Below, one piece after another: positions 28,491-37,044 of a stretch of DNA of 59,713 bases. The notes under the pieces were generated by a model. It saw only the letters and a list, made by a program, of their open reading frames with translations. It made no database searches and was not told the origin of the DNA. This DNA comes from a virus, in the IMG/VR virus record IMGVR_UViG_3300046665_000288, positions 1 through 59,713 of that record; one strand, given 5' to 3'. Each line of letters starts with the position of its first letter. Position 1 is the first letter of the stretch. The position numbers and the translations under genes are program-made.

Positions 28491-29144
28491 ATGATCAAGC
28501 ACTTCGCCGCTAATACGGTCGGCCGTGACTTCGTCGTAGGCGACATTCACGGCTGCTTTCGAAAGCTGGAGGCTGAACTCGCAAATCTCGGCTTTGATCC
28601 AGATCTTGATCGCCTGTTCAGCGTGGGCGACTTAGTCGACCGCGGACCGGATTCGGAGCTCGTTATCGAGTGGTTGGGAAAGCCATGGTTTCACCCGGTG
28701 CGCGGGAATCATGAGCAAATGGCCGTCGACTTCGTATATCGCCAGCTTGATACCCAGTGCTACATCGCCAACGGCGGGGCTTGGTTTCTTGCGCTGACCG
28801 GACCGGGGCAGGTGCAAATCGCTGATGCGTTCAGCGCGCTGCCAGTGGCCATCGAGGTGGAAACATCCGCCGGGTTGGTCGGCATTGTGCATGCGGACTG
28901 TCCGCACCCTTCGTGGTCCGACATGGCGGCCGCATTGTGTGGCCCGCGCCGCGACATGGTTGCTGAGGTGTGTATGTGGAGCCGTGAGCGGATCACCAGT
29001 GGCGACAGCAGCGGTGTCGCAGATGCCTTTGCTGTCTTTGTTGGGCATACGCCCGTGAAGGCGGCGCATCGCCTCGCGAACGTGCACTACATCGATACCG
29101 GCGCTGTCTTCGGGCGCGCGCTAACGATCATCCAGATCAACTAA
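28491..29144 (+). CDS. Lambda-PP/NinI-like serine/threonine protein phosphatase
   Basis: 217 residues, the same size as lambda phosphatase (221). Metal-site motifs in order: FVVGDIHGCFRKLEAEL, VGDLVDRGPDSELVIEWL, VRGNHEQMAVDF, IVHADCPHPSWSD and VFVGHTPVKAAH. These bind two manganese ions for phosphate removal from proteins. It comes right after the terminator, as first late gene, which differs from lambda's early ninI place. Physiological target unknown. Confidence 0.93.
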   Translation: MIKHFAANTVGRDFVVGDIHGCFRKLEAELANLGFDPDLDRLFSVGDLVDRGPDSELVIEWLGKPWFHPVRGNHEQMAVDFVYRQLDTQCYIANGGAWFLALTGPGQVQIADAFSALPVAIEVETSAGLVGIVHADCPHPSWSDMAAALCGPRRDMVAEVCMWSRERITSGDSSGVADAFAVFVGHTPVKAAHRLANVHYIDTGAVFGRALTIIQIN

Positions 29145-29155
29145 TGAGGTGCGCC

Positions 29156-29245
29156 ATGCACATGACAGTGGAAGCTGAGCGCACCTGGGTGATGGTTCTC
29201 ATCCAACTTCAGCAGAACCGCATTGCGATGCGGGCAGCAGCATGA
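29156..29245 (+). CDS. Micro-protein, 29 residues
   Basis: MHMTVEAERTWVMVLIQLQQ then NRIAMRAAA. GAGGTG precedes the ATG and the TGA overlaps the next start (ATGA), so translation is likely. One amphipathic helix. Function unknown. Confidence 0.55.
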   Translation: MHMTVEAERTWVMVLIQLQQNRIAMRAAA

Positions 29246-29568
29246 AAGGCCCGGTCGACGTCTACCGCGCCGAGATCCTGCGCGCCGTGCTGGGTGCAGG
29301 TGCCAACGAATCCAAGGTCGTGAACATCGAGCGCCTGAACCAGATCGCCGCGCACCTCGTCGACTGCGAGGATGCCAAGTCGATCCTTCGCGCAAAGGGC
29401 TACGGCGCCGCCGGCATGTCGTTCGTCGAGCTGGCGCGCAGCCTGCCCGAGAACGTGCGCGGGTTATTGCGCGATCTATTCAGGAGGCAGCGTAAGGCGC
29501 CGCCGATGCCGTCCACGGGCCAATACCCCGACCAGGGCGTAGTGCATGACATCTGGAGTGCGCGATGA
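29242..29568 (+). CDS. Hypothetical protein, 108 residues
   Basis: KGPVDVYRAEILRAVLGAGA ... IERLNQIAAHLVDCEDAKSI ... LRAKGYGAAGMSFVELARSL. Fully helical, charged, soluble. Overlaps both neighbours by four bases. No family recognised; small helical proteins at this place can precede lysis or packaging genes. Confidence 0.66.
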   Translation: MKGPVDVYRAEILRAVLGAGANESKVVNIERLNQIAAHLVDCEDAKSILRAKGYGAAGMSFVELARSLPENVRGLLRDLFRRQRKAPPMPSTGQYPDQGVVHDIWSAR

Positions 29569-29945
29569 GAGACGTGATCGTATCCATTTCACTGCTCTCG
29601 CTCGGCCTGGCCATCATGTTTCTTGCCTTGGGTGTCGAGAAGCTGCACCAGTACGCCGTGGTGGAGATGATTAGGCTCGCCGAGGAGGTAAGAGGGCTTC
29701 GCCATCAACTGCGTGAGATGGACAAAGTGTGCTCCAGCGCAGACCTCTGCTTTGTAACTGCCCCGGACTTGGATGCGGGCTCGACAAGAGACAAAAGTTT
29801 CGACGTATGGATGCGTGATCGCAATGAGCGCGCGCACCGCGAGTACATGGAGCGCACGTCGCGACTGCCGCCGTGTGCACCGCTCGTGTATCCGCCGGAT
29901 CAGATCGCGAAGTTCTACGGCATCTCGCACGGCGGGATCGACTGA
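29565..29945 (+). CDS. Membrane-anchored hypothetical protein, 126 residues
   Basis: RDVIVSISLLSLGLAIMFLA is one N-terminal transmembrane helix, followed by a coiled coil (EMIRLAEEVRGLRHQLREMD) and a soluble tail ending YPPDQIAKFYGISHGGID. Layout resembles a spanin or a membrane accessory protein, but a separate Rz/Rz1 pair exists at 55789. Function unknown. Confidence 0.62.
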   Translation: MRDVIVSISLLSLGLAIMFLALGVEKLHQYAVVEMIRLAEEVRGLRHQLREMDKVCSSADLCFVTAPDLDAGSTRDKSFDVWMRDRNERAHREYMERTSRLPPCAPLVYPPDQIAKFYGISHGGID

Positions 29946-30173
29946 GGCGGAGACTCGATGGCGCTTTACGCTTCAATGTTGGAGCGCCGCATCCCAGTTC
30001 AGTAAGCCCATGGTCCTCGGGGTAACTCCGCTGATCGCTTCACTTCAATGATGGCTGAGCATCGAAGAAGCTCCATGATCTGCTTCCCGTGAAGCTTCGG
30101 CCTGGTGCTGTCGCCGGCTGGGATGGGCGCGGCAAGATGTTACTGCGTGCGCCTCTGTTGCACAACTGAAAAT
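29946..30173 (+). other. Non-coding gap of 228 bp
   Basis: No gene supported. A 15-codon frame at 29958 (MALYASMLERRIPVQ) has a GGAG upstream and is the only candidate. The rest shows no repeats or strong promoter that I could identify. Confidence 0.5.
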
Positions 30174-30494
30174 ATGAAACTCACTACGCTAAAGCCGCGC
30201 TTGCAGACTGCTGGCGGTCGCCTTGCTGTGCTTGCCCCGGTTCGACCTGACACAGTTCAGCGTAAGCGCGGCTGGGCTGGTGTCCAGGATCGTGAGCGCA
30301 TCCGCAAGCGCGACAACGGGCTGTGCCAAGAGTGCCTGCGCCATGACCGCGTGAGCGTCGGCGCGGCGGTAGACCACATCGAGCCACTGTGGAAAGGCGG
30401 CGCCGACGACGACGCGAACAAAGAGCTCCTGTGTCAGCCCTGCCACGACGTCAAGTCCGCGCGGGAGGCCCGCGAGCGAGCGCGCGGCGGCTGA
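30174..30494 (+). CDS. HNH endonuclease next to terminase
   Basis: 106 residues. DRERIRKRDNGLCQECLRHD then VGAAVDHIEPLWKGGADDDA and ELLCQPCHDVKSARE is a full HNH motif with zinc cysteines and catalytic HIEP. Genes of this type sit just upstream of the small terminase in HK97-like phages, where HNH protein gp74 is needed for cos cutting and packaging. Start ATG 30174 has only weak GAAAAT upstream. Confidence 0.92.
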   Translation: MKLTTLKPRLQTAGGRLAVLAPVRPDTVQRKRGWAGVQDRERIRKRDNGLCQECLRHDRVSVGAAVDHIEPLWKGGADDDANKELLCQPCHDVKSAREARERARGG

Positions 30495-30598
30495 CCGGCC
30501 TGATGGGGAGGGGCGGGGTCAAAGTCTAGGGCCTTTTGGCCTCCGACACCGCATAGTCTCTCATTCGTAGAATTTTTTTCCCGTGGAGGAATTTGTTA
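30495..30598 (+). promoter_or_regulatory. Putative cos region
   Basis: Between the HNH and terminase genes lies GGGGAGGGGCGGGGTCAAAG (about 30504-30523) and GGGCCTTTTGGCCTCCGAC. G-rich 'GGGCGGGTCAAA' segments in this exact position are known from HK97-like cos phages. Short stem GGCC-TTTT-GGCC near 30531-30542. A cos site is inferred from position and this look; cut positions cannot be read. Confidence 0.5.
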
Positions 30599-31057
30599 AT
30601 GGCTTTAACAGGCAAACAGCGAGCCTTCGCCGATGCCGTGTTGGCCGGGTTCTCCAATAAGGAAGCGGCGATTCGCGCCGGATACAGCGAAAAAACGGCA
30701 TCAGCCGCCGGGTCCCGGCTTGTTAAAGAGCCGCCGGTTAAAAGTTACATCGAAGGCAAGAGAAAGCCGCCCGCAAGTGGCGGCGCGCCTCAGCGGCCTC
30801 CGGGCCCCGCGGGTGGATCGGATGAGATCAATTTCGACATCCCGCACACCGATGACCCGATCAAGTTCCTCACCAACATCATGAATGAGCCGGCCGCAGA
30901 CATCCGCTATCGGATCGACGCAGCAAAGGCCATGTTGCCGTTCAAGCATCAGAAATTGGGTGAGGGCGGCAAAAAGGATGCCCAGGCCGACGCGGCGAAG
31001 AAAGCCGCGAACAAATTTGGTACGCCGGCGGCGCCAGGACTCAAGCGTGTGAAGTAA
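30599..31057 (+). CDS. terS: Terminase small subunit
   Basis: 152 residues from ATG 30599 with GGAGGA eight bases before. MALTGKQRAFADAVLAGFSN then KEAAIRAGYSEKTASAAGSR is the N-terminal helix-turn-helix of TerS, and KFLTNIMNEPAADIRYRIDA the oligomer region. It recognises cos or pac and feeds DNA to the large subunit. The tail is Lys/Ala rich. A proline-rich linker (SGGAPQRPPGPAGG) between the two parts is a family feature. Confidence 0.9.
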   Translation: MALTGKQRAFADAVLAGFSNKEAAIRAGYSEKTASAAGSRLVKEPPVKSYIEGKRKPPASGGAPQRPPGPAGGSDEINFDIPHTDDPIKFLTNIMNEPAADIRYRIDAAKAMLPFKHQKLGEGGKKDAQADAAKKAANKFGTPAAPGLKRVK

Positions 31058-31067
31058 AGGAATGCAT

Positions 31068-32753
31068 ATGGAGTGGTCCACAGCCTGCCTCGATTGGAAA
31101 GAGCGGCTGAAGAAGGGCCAGTCCATCATTCCGCCGCCGCTGTTCCCTGAGCAGGCCGAGCACGCAGTCAACATCTTCAAGCAATTGAAGATCGTCGACG
31201 CACCCGGTAGTCCGACCTTCGGTGAAGCGTGCGATCAGTGGGTGTTTGACTTGGTCGCCTCGATTTTCGGGGCGTATGACGCTCGCCCGGACTCGCCCAC
31301 CGAGGGGCGGCGCCTGATCACCGAGTGGTTCATTCTCATCCCTAAAAAGAATTCGAAGTCGACCATCGCGGCCGGCATCATGATGACGGCGCTGATCCTG
31401 AATTGGCGTATGTCTGGCGAGTTCACGATTCTCGCGCCGACGCTTGAAGTGGCGGCGAACTCCTTCGCGCCAAGCCGAGACATGGTGAAGCACGAGGAGG
31501 ATCTGGACGACCTGATGCAGGTCCAGACGCACATCAAGACCATCACGCACCGCGGCACGTCCGCGACGCTGAAGGTGATCGCAGCCGACGCCAACACGGC
31601 GGCCGGTAAGAAATCGGTCGGCACGCTGGTCGACGAAATCTGGTTGTTTGGTAAGCAGGCCAACGCCGAGAACATGCTGCGCGAGGCGATTGGCGGCCTG
31701 GCGTCGCGCCCTGAGGGCTTCGTCATCTACCTGACGACGCAATCCGATGAGCCGCCTGCAGGCGTATTCCGCCAGAAGTTGCAATATGCCCGCGACGTCC
31801 GCGACGGTAAGATCGACGACCGGCGCTTCGTGCCTGTCTTGTACGAGTTCCCGGAAGAGATGATCGCCGCCGGCGAGCACCTGAAGCCGGAAAACTTCGG
31901 CATCGTCAATCCGAACCTAGGGTTTTCGGTGGACGCCGAATTTCTTGAGCGTGAGCTGCGCAAGGCCCAGGCTGGCGGCGAGGAATCGCTGCGCGGCTTC
32001 CTCAGCAAGCACCTCAACGTCGAGATCGGCCTGAATCTTCGGTCCGATCGGTGGCCTGGTGCCGAATTCTGGGAGCAGCAGGGCGTGCTCGAGCGGACGT
32101 TCTCGCTGGACGACCTGATCGCGCGATCCGAGGTTGTCACCATGGGTGGCGACGGTGGCGGCCTGGACGACTTGCTTGGTCAGTATGCAATCGGCCGATG
32201 CAAGGAAACGCGACGTTGGCTTGGATGGGGTCATGCCTGGGCTCACCCGTCGGTGCTTGAGCGCCGCAAGGAAATCGCGCCGCGGCTGCAAGACTTTGCC
32301 AAGGACGGTCACCTGACGCTCGTGAAGCGGATCGGCGAGGACGTCGAACAGTTCGCGGCGAACGTGGCCAAGGTTCACGAGGCGGGGCTGCTGAACAAAA
32401 TGGGTATCGACCCTAGCGGTATCGGCGGCATCCTCGATTCGATGTTGCAGGCAGGGATCCCGGAAGACAGGATTGTCGGCATCTCCCAGGGTTGGAAGCT
32501 CACCGGTCCGATTAAAACAGCGGAACGAAAGCTTGCCGAGGGCGTCTTCGTGCACGGCGCACAGCCTCTCATGGCATGGTGCGTCGGTAACGCTCGTGTC
32601 GAGCCGCGCGGGAATGCCGTTCTGATCACTAAGCAGATATCGGGGTCGGCCAAGATCGACCCTTTGATGGCAATGCTCAACGCAGTCGAGCTCATGTCTC
32701 TCAATCCGGTTGCTGAAAGCGGCGAGATCACTCAGGGCTTCGTACTCCTCTAG
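31068..32753 (+). CDS. terL: Terminase large subunit (HK97-like)
   Basis: 561 residues from ATG 31068, seven bases after AAAGG (31062 is an alternative). The ATPase part has ITEWFILIPKKNSKSTIAAG as P-loop-like Walker A, and KKSVGTLVDEIWLFGKQANA as Walker B. The C-terminal nuclease has MGGDGGGLDDLLGQYAIGRC, LNKMGIDPSGIGGILDSML and acidic metal sites. It packages DNA into the prohead and cuts at cos. Full length, no defect seen. Confidence 0.95.
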   Translation: MEWSTACLDWKERLKKGQSIIPPPLFPEQAEHAVNIFKQLKIVDAPGSPTFGEACDQWVFDLVASIFGAYDARPDSPTEGRRLITEWFILIPKKNSKSTIAAGIMMTALILNWRMSGEFTILAPTLEVAANSFAPSRDMVKHEEDLDDLMQVQTHIKTITHRGTSATLKVIAADANTAAGKKSVGTLVDEIWLFGKQANAENMLREAIGGLASRPEGFVIYLTTQSDEPPAGVFRQKLQYARDVRDGKIDDRRFVPVLYEFPEEMIAAGEHLKPENFGIVNPNLGFSVDAEFLERELRKAQAGGEESLRGFLSKHLNVEIGLNLRSDRWPGAEFWEQQGVLERTFSLDDLIARSEVVTMGGDGGGLDDLLGQYAIGRCKETRRWLGWGHAWAHPSVLERRKEIAPRLQDFAKDGHLTLVKRIGEDVEQFAANVAKVHEAGLLNKMGIDPSGIGGILDSMLQAGIPEDRIVGISQGWKLTGPIKTAERKLAEGVFVHGAQPLMAWCVGNARVEPRGNAVLITKQISGSAKIDPLMAMLNAVELMSLNPVAESGEITQGFVLL

Positions 32754-32761
32754 GGAACATT

Positions 32762-34051
32762 ATGGAATTATTCGATGCGTTGGCGGCCACCGCGCACTGG
32801 CGAGACAAGCCGCCGCGCAGCGAGGAGCCGAAGGTATCCAATCAAACGGCGTACGGCCCTGATGTCATGGAAGCATTCGGCGTGGCGCCGTCGGGCACTA
32901 CGGTATCGGCTACTTCAGCGATGCGCGTATCCGCGGTCGCTGCCTGCGTGGCAAAGATCGCTGGCGCGTTGGTGAGTTGCCCGATCCATGAGTATTCCCT
33001 CGACGGCGGTGAGATCCCGGCGCGACTGCCGAGAAGCGACACGTGGTACCTGTTGAACGAGCAGCCAAGCCCGCAATACACGGCGGCGTCGATGTGGGAA
33101 GGCGTGAGCATGGCGCAGCTGCTGCGCGGTGATGCCTTTGCGCTTCTGCGCTGGCGGATGAATGGATCGCTACGCGAGATCCTGCCGCTGCCATGGGGTT
33201 GCGTCTCGCCGATTCGCACTCCTGGCGAAGGGGTTCGTTACTACGTCAATCTGCCTTCGCACGGCATTTCGACCTGGTTCGATCCTTCAGACATCCTACA
33301 CTTCCCAGGCTTGGGCTTCGACGACGAGAGTATGCGCTCTATGTCGGTCATCCAATTCGGCGCGAGGACCGCGATCGGTAATGCCCTGGCGATGGACGAA
33401 TATTCCGGCAAGTTCTTCGAGGGCGGCGCGCACCCTTCGATGATCCTGCAGGCCGGCGCCAAGATGAATGAAACGCAGATCACGGCGCTGCAAACCGCCT
33501 TCGCTAACCGCTACGCAGGCTTGGCCAATGCCCATCGTTTGCCGCTCGTGCTCACGGAGGGCATCACCGCCAAGGAGCTGAGTTTGTCGGCCGAAGACGC
33601 GCAGCTGCTTGAGGCCCGAAAGTTCCAAGTGATGGACATCGCCCGCGCATTCGGCGTGCCCGGCTTCATGATCAACGAGTCGACCGGCTCGACCAGCTGG
33701 GGCACCGGCCTAGAGTCGCTCAGCCGCGCTTTCGTCCAGTACACGCTTCAGCCGTGGTTGCGCAAGATCGAGCAGGAGCTGAATCGCAAGCTCTACCCAC
33801 GGAACAATGGCCGATTCCTCGAGTTCCATCGCGAGGCTCTATACGAAACCGACATTAAGGCGCAGTCCGAATCTGATCGTGCAGGTCTTGGCGGCCCCGG
33901 CGCTGGTGATGGCTGGACCTCGGTGAACGAGATCCGCCGCCGCCGGCGGATGCCGCCAGTGCCTGGAGGTGACGAGATTTACCGCGCGCCGCGCGACAAC
34001 GGCGCGCAAGCAAGCCAACCGACCAATCAGCAAGACAACAAGGCCGCTTAA
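32762..34051 (+). CDS. Portal protein (HK97 family)
   Basis: 429 residues. SAMRVSAVAACVAKIAGALV ... LLNEQPSPQYTAASMWEGVS ... AQLLRGDAFALLRWRMNG ... PSDILHFPGLGFDDESMRSM ... GVPGFMINESTGSTSWGTGL ... SLSRAFVQYTLQPWLRKIEQ are all typical HK97-portal segments. A dodecameric ring through which DNA enters. The stop TAA overlaps the ATG of the protease gene by one base. Confidence 0.95.
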   Translation: MELFDALAATAHWRDKPPRSEEPKVSNQTAYGPDVMEAFGVAPSGTTVSATSAMRVSAVAACVAKIAGALVSCPIHEYSLDGGEIPARLPRSDTWYLLNEQPSPQYTAASMWEGVSMAQLLRGDAFALLRWRMNGSLREILPLPWGCVSPIRTPGEGVRYYVNLPSHGISTWFDPSDILHFPGLGFDDESMRSMSVIQFGARTAIGNALAMDEYSGKFFEGGAHPSMILQAGAKMNETQITALQTAFANRYAGLANAHRLPLVLTEGITAKELSLSAEDAQLLEARKFQVMDIARAFGVPGFMINESTGSTSWGTGLESLSRAFVQYTLQPWLRKIEQELNRKLYPRNNGRFLEFHREALYETDIKAQSESDRAGLGGPGAGDGWTSVNEIRRRRRMPPVPGGDEIYRAPRDNGAQASQPTNQQDNKAA

Positions 34052-34833
34052 TGAATCCATTCTTTCAACTCTGCCTCGATAACGCCGCAACGGCCACGGT
34101 CGCTGGTAAGCGCGAGATCCTAGTGAGTAACGCGGCCGGGCAGACGCTCTTCATTCGCGGTGTGATCGCACCCGGCTTTGAGGCAAACGCCGCTGACGTG
34201 GTCGCCGCGATCAGCAAAGCCGACCCGACGCGGGATCTGCAAATCCACTTCAACACGCCTGGGGGCAGTGTCTTCGAAGGCAAGGAAATCGCTGCGGCGA
34301 TCCGCAACTTCCCCGGCAAGACCATCGCCAACATCGTTAGCCTGTGCGCGAGCGCTGGCACGAGCATCGCGATCGCGTGCAGTGAGGTGGTCATGCAGCG
34401 CGGAGCCTTTTTTATGATTCACAACGCCCAGGGCGCAGCCTTCGGCGACAAAACCGCGCTGCGCGACACCGCGGATCTAATGGAAAAGGTTGAGCTAACC
34501 ATCGTCGACGACTACATGACCAAGACCGGCAAGCTGGCCGAGGAAATCGTCGCGATGATGGAGGCTGAAACATGGATGACGGCCGCTGAGGCTCTCGAAA
34601 GCGGATTCATCGACCGCATCGCCGGTGGGGATGGAGTTTCAAACACCTGGAACCTGTCGGCATACGCGAAGCCACCTGCGGAACTCGCAAACGCTGCGCC
34701 GCCAGCCAGTGCGCCCGCGCCCAAACCGGAGCCTGATCCTGAGCCGACTGCGGCGCCGCCGGCTGAGGCGATCGTCAACTCGATGACCCAGGCAAACCGT
34801 AACCGCCTGACACTGCTCCAAGCAACTTCGTAA
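34051..34833 (+). CDS. ClpP-like head maturation protease
   Basis: 260 residues. LQIHFNTPGGSVFEGKEIAA is the oxyanion segment, IVSLCASAGTSIAIACSEV carries the active serine in ASAGTS, and GAFFMIHNAQGAAFGDKTAL the histidine; VDDYMTKTGKLAEEIVAMME follows. It cleaves scaffold and capsid N-termini in the prohead. The tail (APPASAPAPKPEPDPEPTAA) is a proline-alanine linker, possibly with scaffold function. Confidence 0.94.
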   Translation: MNPFFQLCLDNAATATVAGKREILVSNAAGQTLFIRGVIAPGFEANAADVVAAISKADPTRDLQIHFNTPGGSVFEGKEIAAAIRNFPGKTIANIVSLCASAGTSIAIACSEVVMQRGAFFMIHNAQGAAFGDKTALRDTADLMEKVELTIVDDYMTKTGKLAEEIVAMMEAETWMTAAEALESGFIDRIAGGDGVSNTWNLSAYAKPPAELANAAPPASAPAPKPEPDPEPTAAPPAEAIVNSMTQANRNRLTLLQATS

Positions 34834-34878
34834 CGCTTCTCGCGCTACACCCGCCGAGGCCGGCCGCCTCTTTCCCTT

Positions 34879-34907
34879 GGGAGCCTCCGTGGCTCCCTTT
34901 TCTTTTT
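34879..34907 (+). terminator. Intrinsic terminator between protease and capsid genes
   Basis: GGGAGCC (34879-34885), loop TCCGT, GGCTCCC (34891-34897), then TTTTCTTTTT. A canonical terminator inside the head operon. Read-through would need antitermination; a similar hairpin may also raise capsid mRNA stability. Confidence 0.82.
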
Positions 34908-34917
34908 AAGGAATCAC

Positions 34918-36114
34918 ATGACCGTGACCATCCAAGCACTGCGCGAGAAGATCACCAATTTCGCGCAGCAGGCCCAGCATCTGCTGAATGAAAAAGGCGA
35001 CCGTCCCTGGACCGCTGAAGAGCAAGCCAAGTTCGACGGCTTCGCAAACGAGATCTCGGCCGCGAAGGCCTCTATCGCCAACATCGAGAAGATGCGCGAG
35101 CTGGACGCCGACAAATTCTTCGAGGCCGCTCCGGCGAAGAAGCCGGAGGAGGGCGCCAGGATCGACAACCTGGTGGCTGTTGCCCTGTATATGCGCTTCG
35201 GTAACAACGTGAGTGCAGAGCAGGCCGTTGCCATCCGCAATGCGATGTCGACCACGACCCCGGGCGAGGGCGGCTATACCGTGCCGGCCGAAGTGGCGGC
35301 CAAGGTCATCGAGCGTCTGAAGGCTTTCGGCGGCATGCGTGAGGCAGCGACCATCATCACCACCGAGACCGGCCACGCCATGAACTTCCCGACCAGCGAC
35401 GGCACCGCTGAAGTCGGCGAAATCGTCGCGGAGAACGCTGGCGCCACGCTGGGTGAAATCACGTTCGGCACCACGGGCCTGCCGGTTTACAAGTACTCGT
35501 CGAAGAAGATCGCGCTGCCGCAAGAGCTGATCCAGGACAGTGCGATCGATGTGATCGCCTTCGTCGTGGCGCGCCTGGCAACCCGCATCGCTCGCATCCA
35601 GAACCTACACTACACCGTCGGTACCGGCACCAATCAGCCGCTCGGGCTGATCCCCGCCGCGACTGTGGGCAAGGTCGGCGCCACCGGTTCGACCCTGACT
35701 GTGGCATACGGCGACCTGGTAGACGTCAAACACTCGGTCAACCGAGCGTATCGCGGCAACGCCAAGTGGATGATGAATGACCAGAGCGTGGCAGCAGTGT
35801 CGAAGATCGTCGACACCGTCGGTCGTCCGATCTGGGTTCCGGCAGTGACCGAAGGTGCCCCTGACCTGTTGCTGGGTAAGGCCATCGTCACGAACGATGA
35901 TGTGCCCGCGATGGCTGCCAATGCCAAGTCGATCGCCTTCGGCGACTTCTCGCAGTACACCATCCGCGACGTCGCCAACTCCACGACCATGCGTCGCTTC
36001 GACGACAGCGCGTTCGCGCTGGCCGGCCAAGTCGGCTTCTGCGGCTGGACCCGCTCGGGCGGTAATCTGCTCGATACCGCTGCCGTTCGTCTGTACCAAA
36101 ACTCGGCAACCTGA
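34918..36114 (+). CDS. Major capsid protein (HK97 fold)
   Basis: 398 residues. N-terminal helical delta domain (IQALREKITNFAQQAQHLLN ... ANIEKMRELDADKFFEA), then PGEGGYTVPAEVAAKVIERL, SDGTAEVGEIVAENAGATLG, YKYSSKKIALPQELIQDSAI and TGTNQPLGLIPAATVGKVGA, all usual HK97-type capsid segments. The protease at 34051 should remove the first ~100 residues. AAGGAA precedes the ATG. Confidence 0.95.
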   Translation: MTVTIQALREKITNFAQQAQHLLNEKGDRPWTAEEQAKFDGFANEISAAKASIANIEKMRELDADKFFEAAPAKKPEEGARIDNLVAVALYMRFGNNVSAEQAVAIRNAMSTTTPGEGGYTVPAEVAAKVIERLKAFGGMREAATIITTETGHAMNFPTSDGTAEVGEIVAENAGATLGEITFGTTGLPVYKYSSKKIALPQELIQDSAIDVIAFVVARLATRIARIQNLHYTVGTGTNQPLGLIPAATVGKVGATGSTLTVAYGDLVDVKHSVNRAYRGNAKWMMNDQSVAAVSKIVDTVGRPIWVPAVTEGAPDLLLGKAIVTNDDVPAMAANAKSIAFGDFSQYTIRDVANSTTMRRFDDSAFALAGQVGFCGWTRSGGNLLDTAAVRLYQNSAT

Positions 36115-36121
36115 TGAGTCG

Positions 36122-36143
36122 GCGGCGGGCCTAGGCTCGCCGC
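36122..36143 (+). terminator. GC-rich hairpin after the capsid gene
   Basis: GCGGCGGGCC (36122-36131) pairs with GGCTCGCCGC (36134-36143) over nine or ten positions with one G-T. TTCTCCTGAT follows, so only a weak terminator. It may help set the high capsid to low downstream ratio. Confidence 0.5.
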
Positions 36144-36167
36144 TTCTCCTGATCAAAGGATCTACAG

Positions 36168-36356
36168 ATGGCACGACAGCCCAAGACGCCGGACGATACC
36201 GGCGAGGTCAAGGTTCGCTTGCTGCGCGACTGCGCACATGGCAAGTGCAACGAGGTGGTAACGATGAGCGCGGAGCAGGCTGCATCGCTCGAAGGTTCGG
36301 TGGATCCCGACCCCGAGGCAGTCGCTTACGCGGAATCGCTGGTCACCGCACCGTAA
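36168..36356 (+). CDS. Small hypothetical head-region protein, 62 residues
   Basis: MARQPKTPDDTGEVKVRLLR then CAHGKCNEVVTMSAEQAASL. 'VRLL.DCAHG..NEVV.M....A.SL' is a beta-hairpin plus helix pattern seen in tiny proteins after the capsid of many phages ('DUF7210-like' in some annotations; I cannot verify). Probably a head completion or folding accessory. AAGGATC precedes the ATG. Confidence 0.66.
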   Translation: MARQPKTPDDTGEVKVRLLRDCAHGKCNEVVTMSAEQAASLEGSVDPDPEAVAYAESLVTAP

Positions 36357-36360
36357 CCCC

Positions 36361-36540
36361 ATGAGCCCCGACACTGCCGCCTGGCTCGCCAACGTGCGCG
36401 TCGAGGCCGCGGGGCCGGGCGCTCTCCTAGTCGTCGTGCGCGATGGTTCGCGCTCGGTGGCGATCTTCCCCGATCAAGTAGTCGGCAAGTCCGACGACGA
36501 GCTGCTGGCGTTCATCGCCAGCCGGCTCGCTGAACAATGA
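36361..36540 (+). CDS. Small hypothetical protein, 59 residues
   Basis: MSPDTAAWLANVRVEAAGPG ... LLVVVRDGSRSVAIFPDQVV ... DDELLAFIASRLAEQ. A beta-rich fold with an amphipathic last helix. It fits exactly between the neighbouring genes (5 bases after one, 9 before the next), has high GC third positions, and is therefore real. Function unknown. Confidence 0.68.
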   Translation: MSPDTAAWLANVRVEAAGPGALLVVVRDGSRSVAIFPDQVVGKSDDELLAFIASRLAEQ

Positions 36541-36549
36541 AAGAACAGA

Positions 36550-37044
36550 ATGGCTATTGCCTCGACCGACATTCAATACCGGCTGTCCGGCGGCGCCGGT
36601 AACACGTCGCCTGCAGCATCGTTGGGTGGTGCGAAATCGACGACCGCCGCGGGCGCATCGATCTTCGACGACGTCTCGTCTGCCGAGGCAGTGGCTGGCG
36701 ATACCGAATACCGCTGCGTGTACGTGCACAACGCGCACGGAAGCCTGACGCTCGTTGGCGCCGTGCTCTGGATCCCGGCGAACACGCCTAGCGCGTCCAC
36801 CACCGTTGATGTCGGCGTGGGCACGTCTTCTGTCAACGGCACAGAAACGGCTGTCGCTGACGAAAGCACGGCCCCGAGCGGCGTCACGTTCTCCGCTGCC
36901 GCCAGTCAGGGCGCAGCTGTCGCACTGGGCGATATCCCGGCAGGGCAGAGCAAGGCCGTCTGGCTGCGCCGCACGATCACTGCGGGCGCCGGTGCCGCGA
37001 ACGACTCCTTCACCATCCGTGTTACGGGTGATACCGCGCCATGA
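36550..37044 (+). CDS. Structural (head-associated) protein, 164 residues
   Basis: MAIASTDIQYRLSGGAGNTS ... YRCVYVHNAHGSLTLVGAVL ... AGQSKAVWLRRTITAGAGA. All-beta, Ser/Thr/Ala/Gly rich, as in virion surface proteins; 'YR..YVHN...LTL.G...W' is a motif of phage proteins that carry beta-sandwich decoration domains. It lies between capsid and the Ig-like protein, so it probably decorates the head or forms a fibre base. ATGA overlap with the next gene. Confidence 0.66.
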   Translation: MAIASTDIQYRLSGGAGNTSPAASLGGAKSTTAAGASIFDDVSSAEAVAGDTEYRCVYVHNAHGSLTLVGAVLWIPANTPSASTTVDVGVGTSSVNGTETAVADESTAPSGVTFSAAASQGAAVALGDIPAGQSKAVWLRRTITAGAGAANDSFTIRVTGDTAP

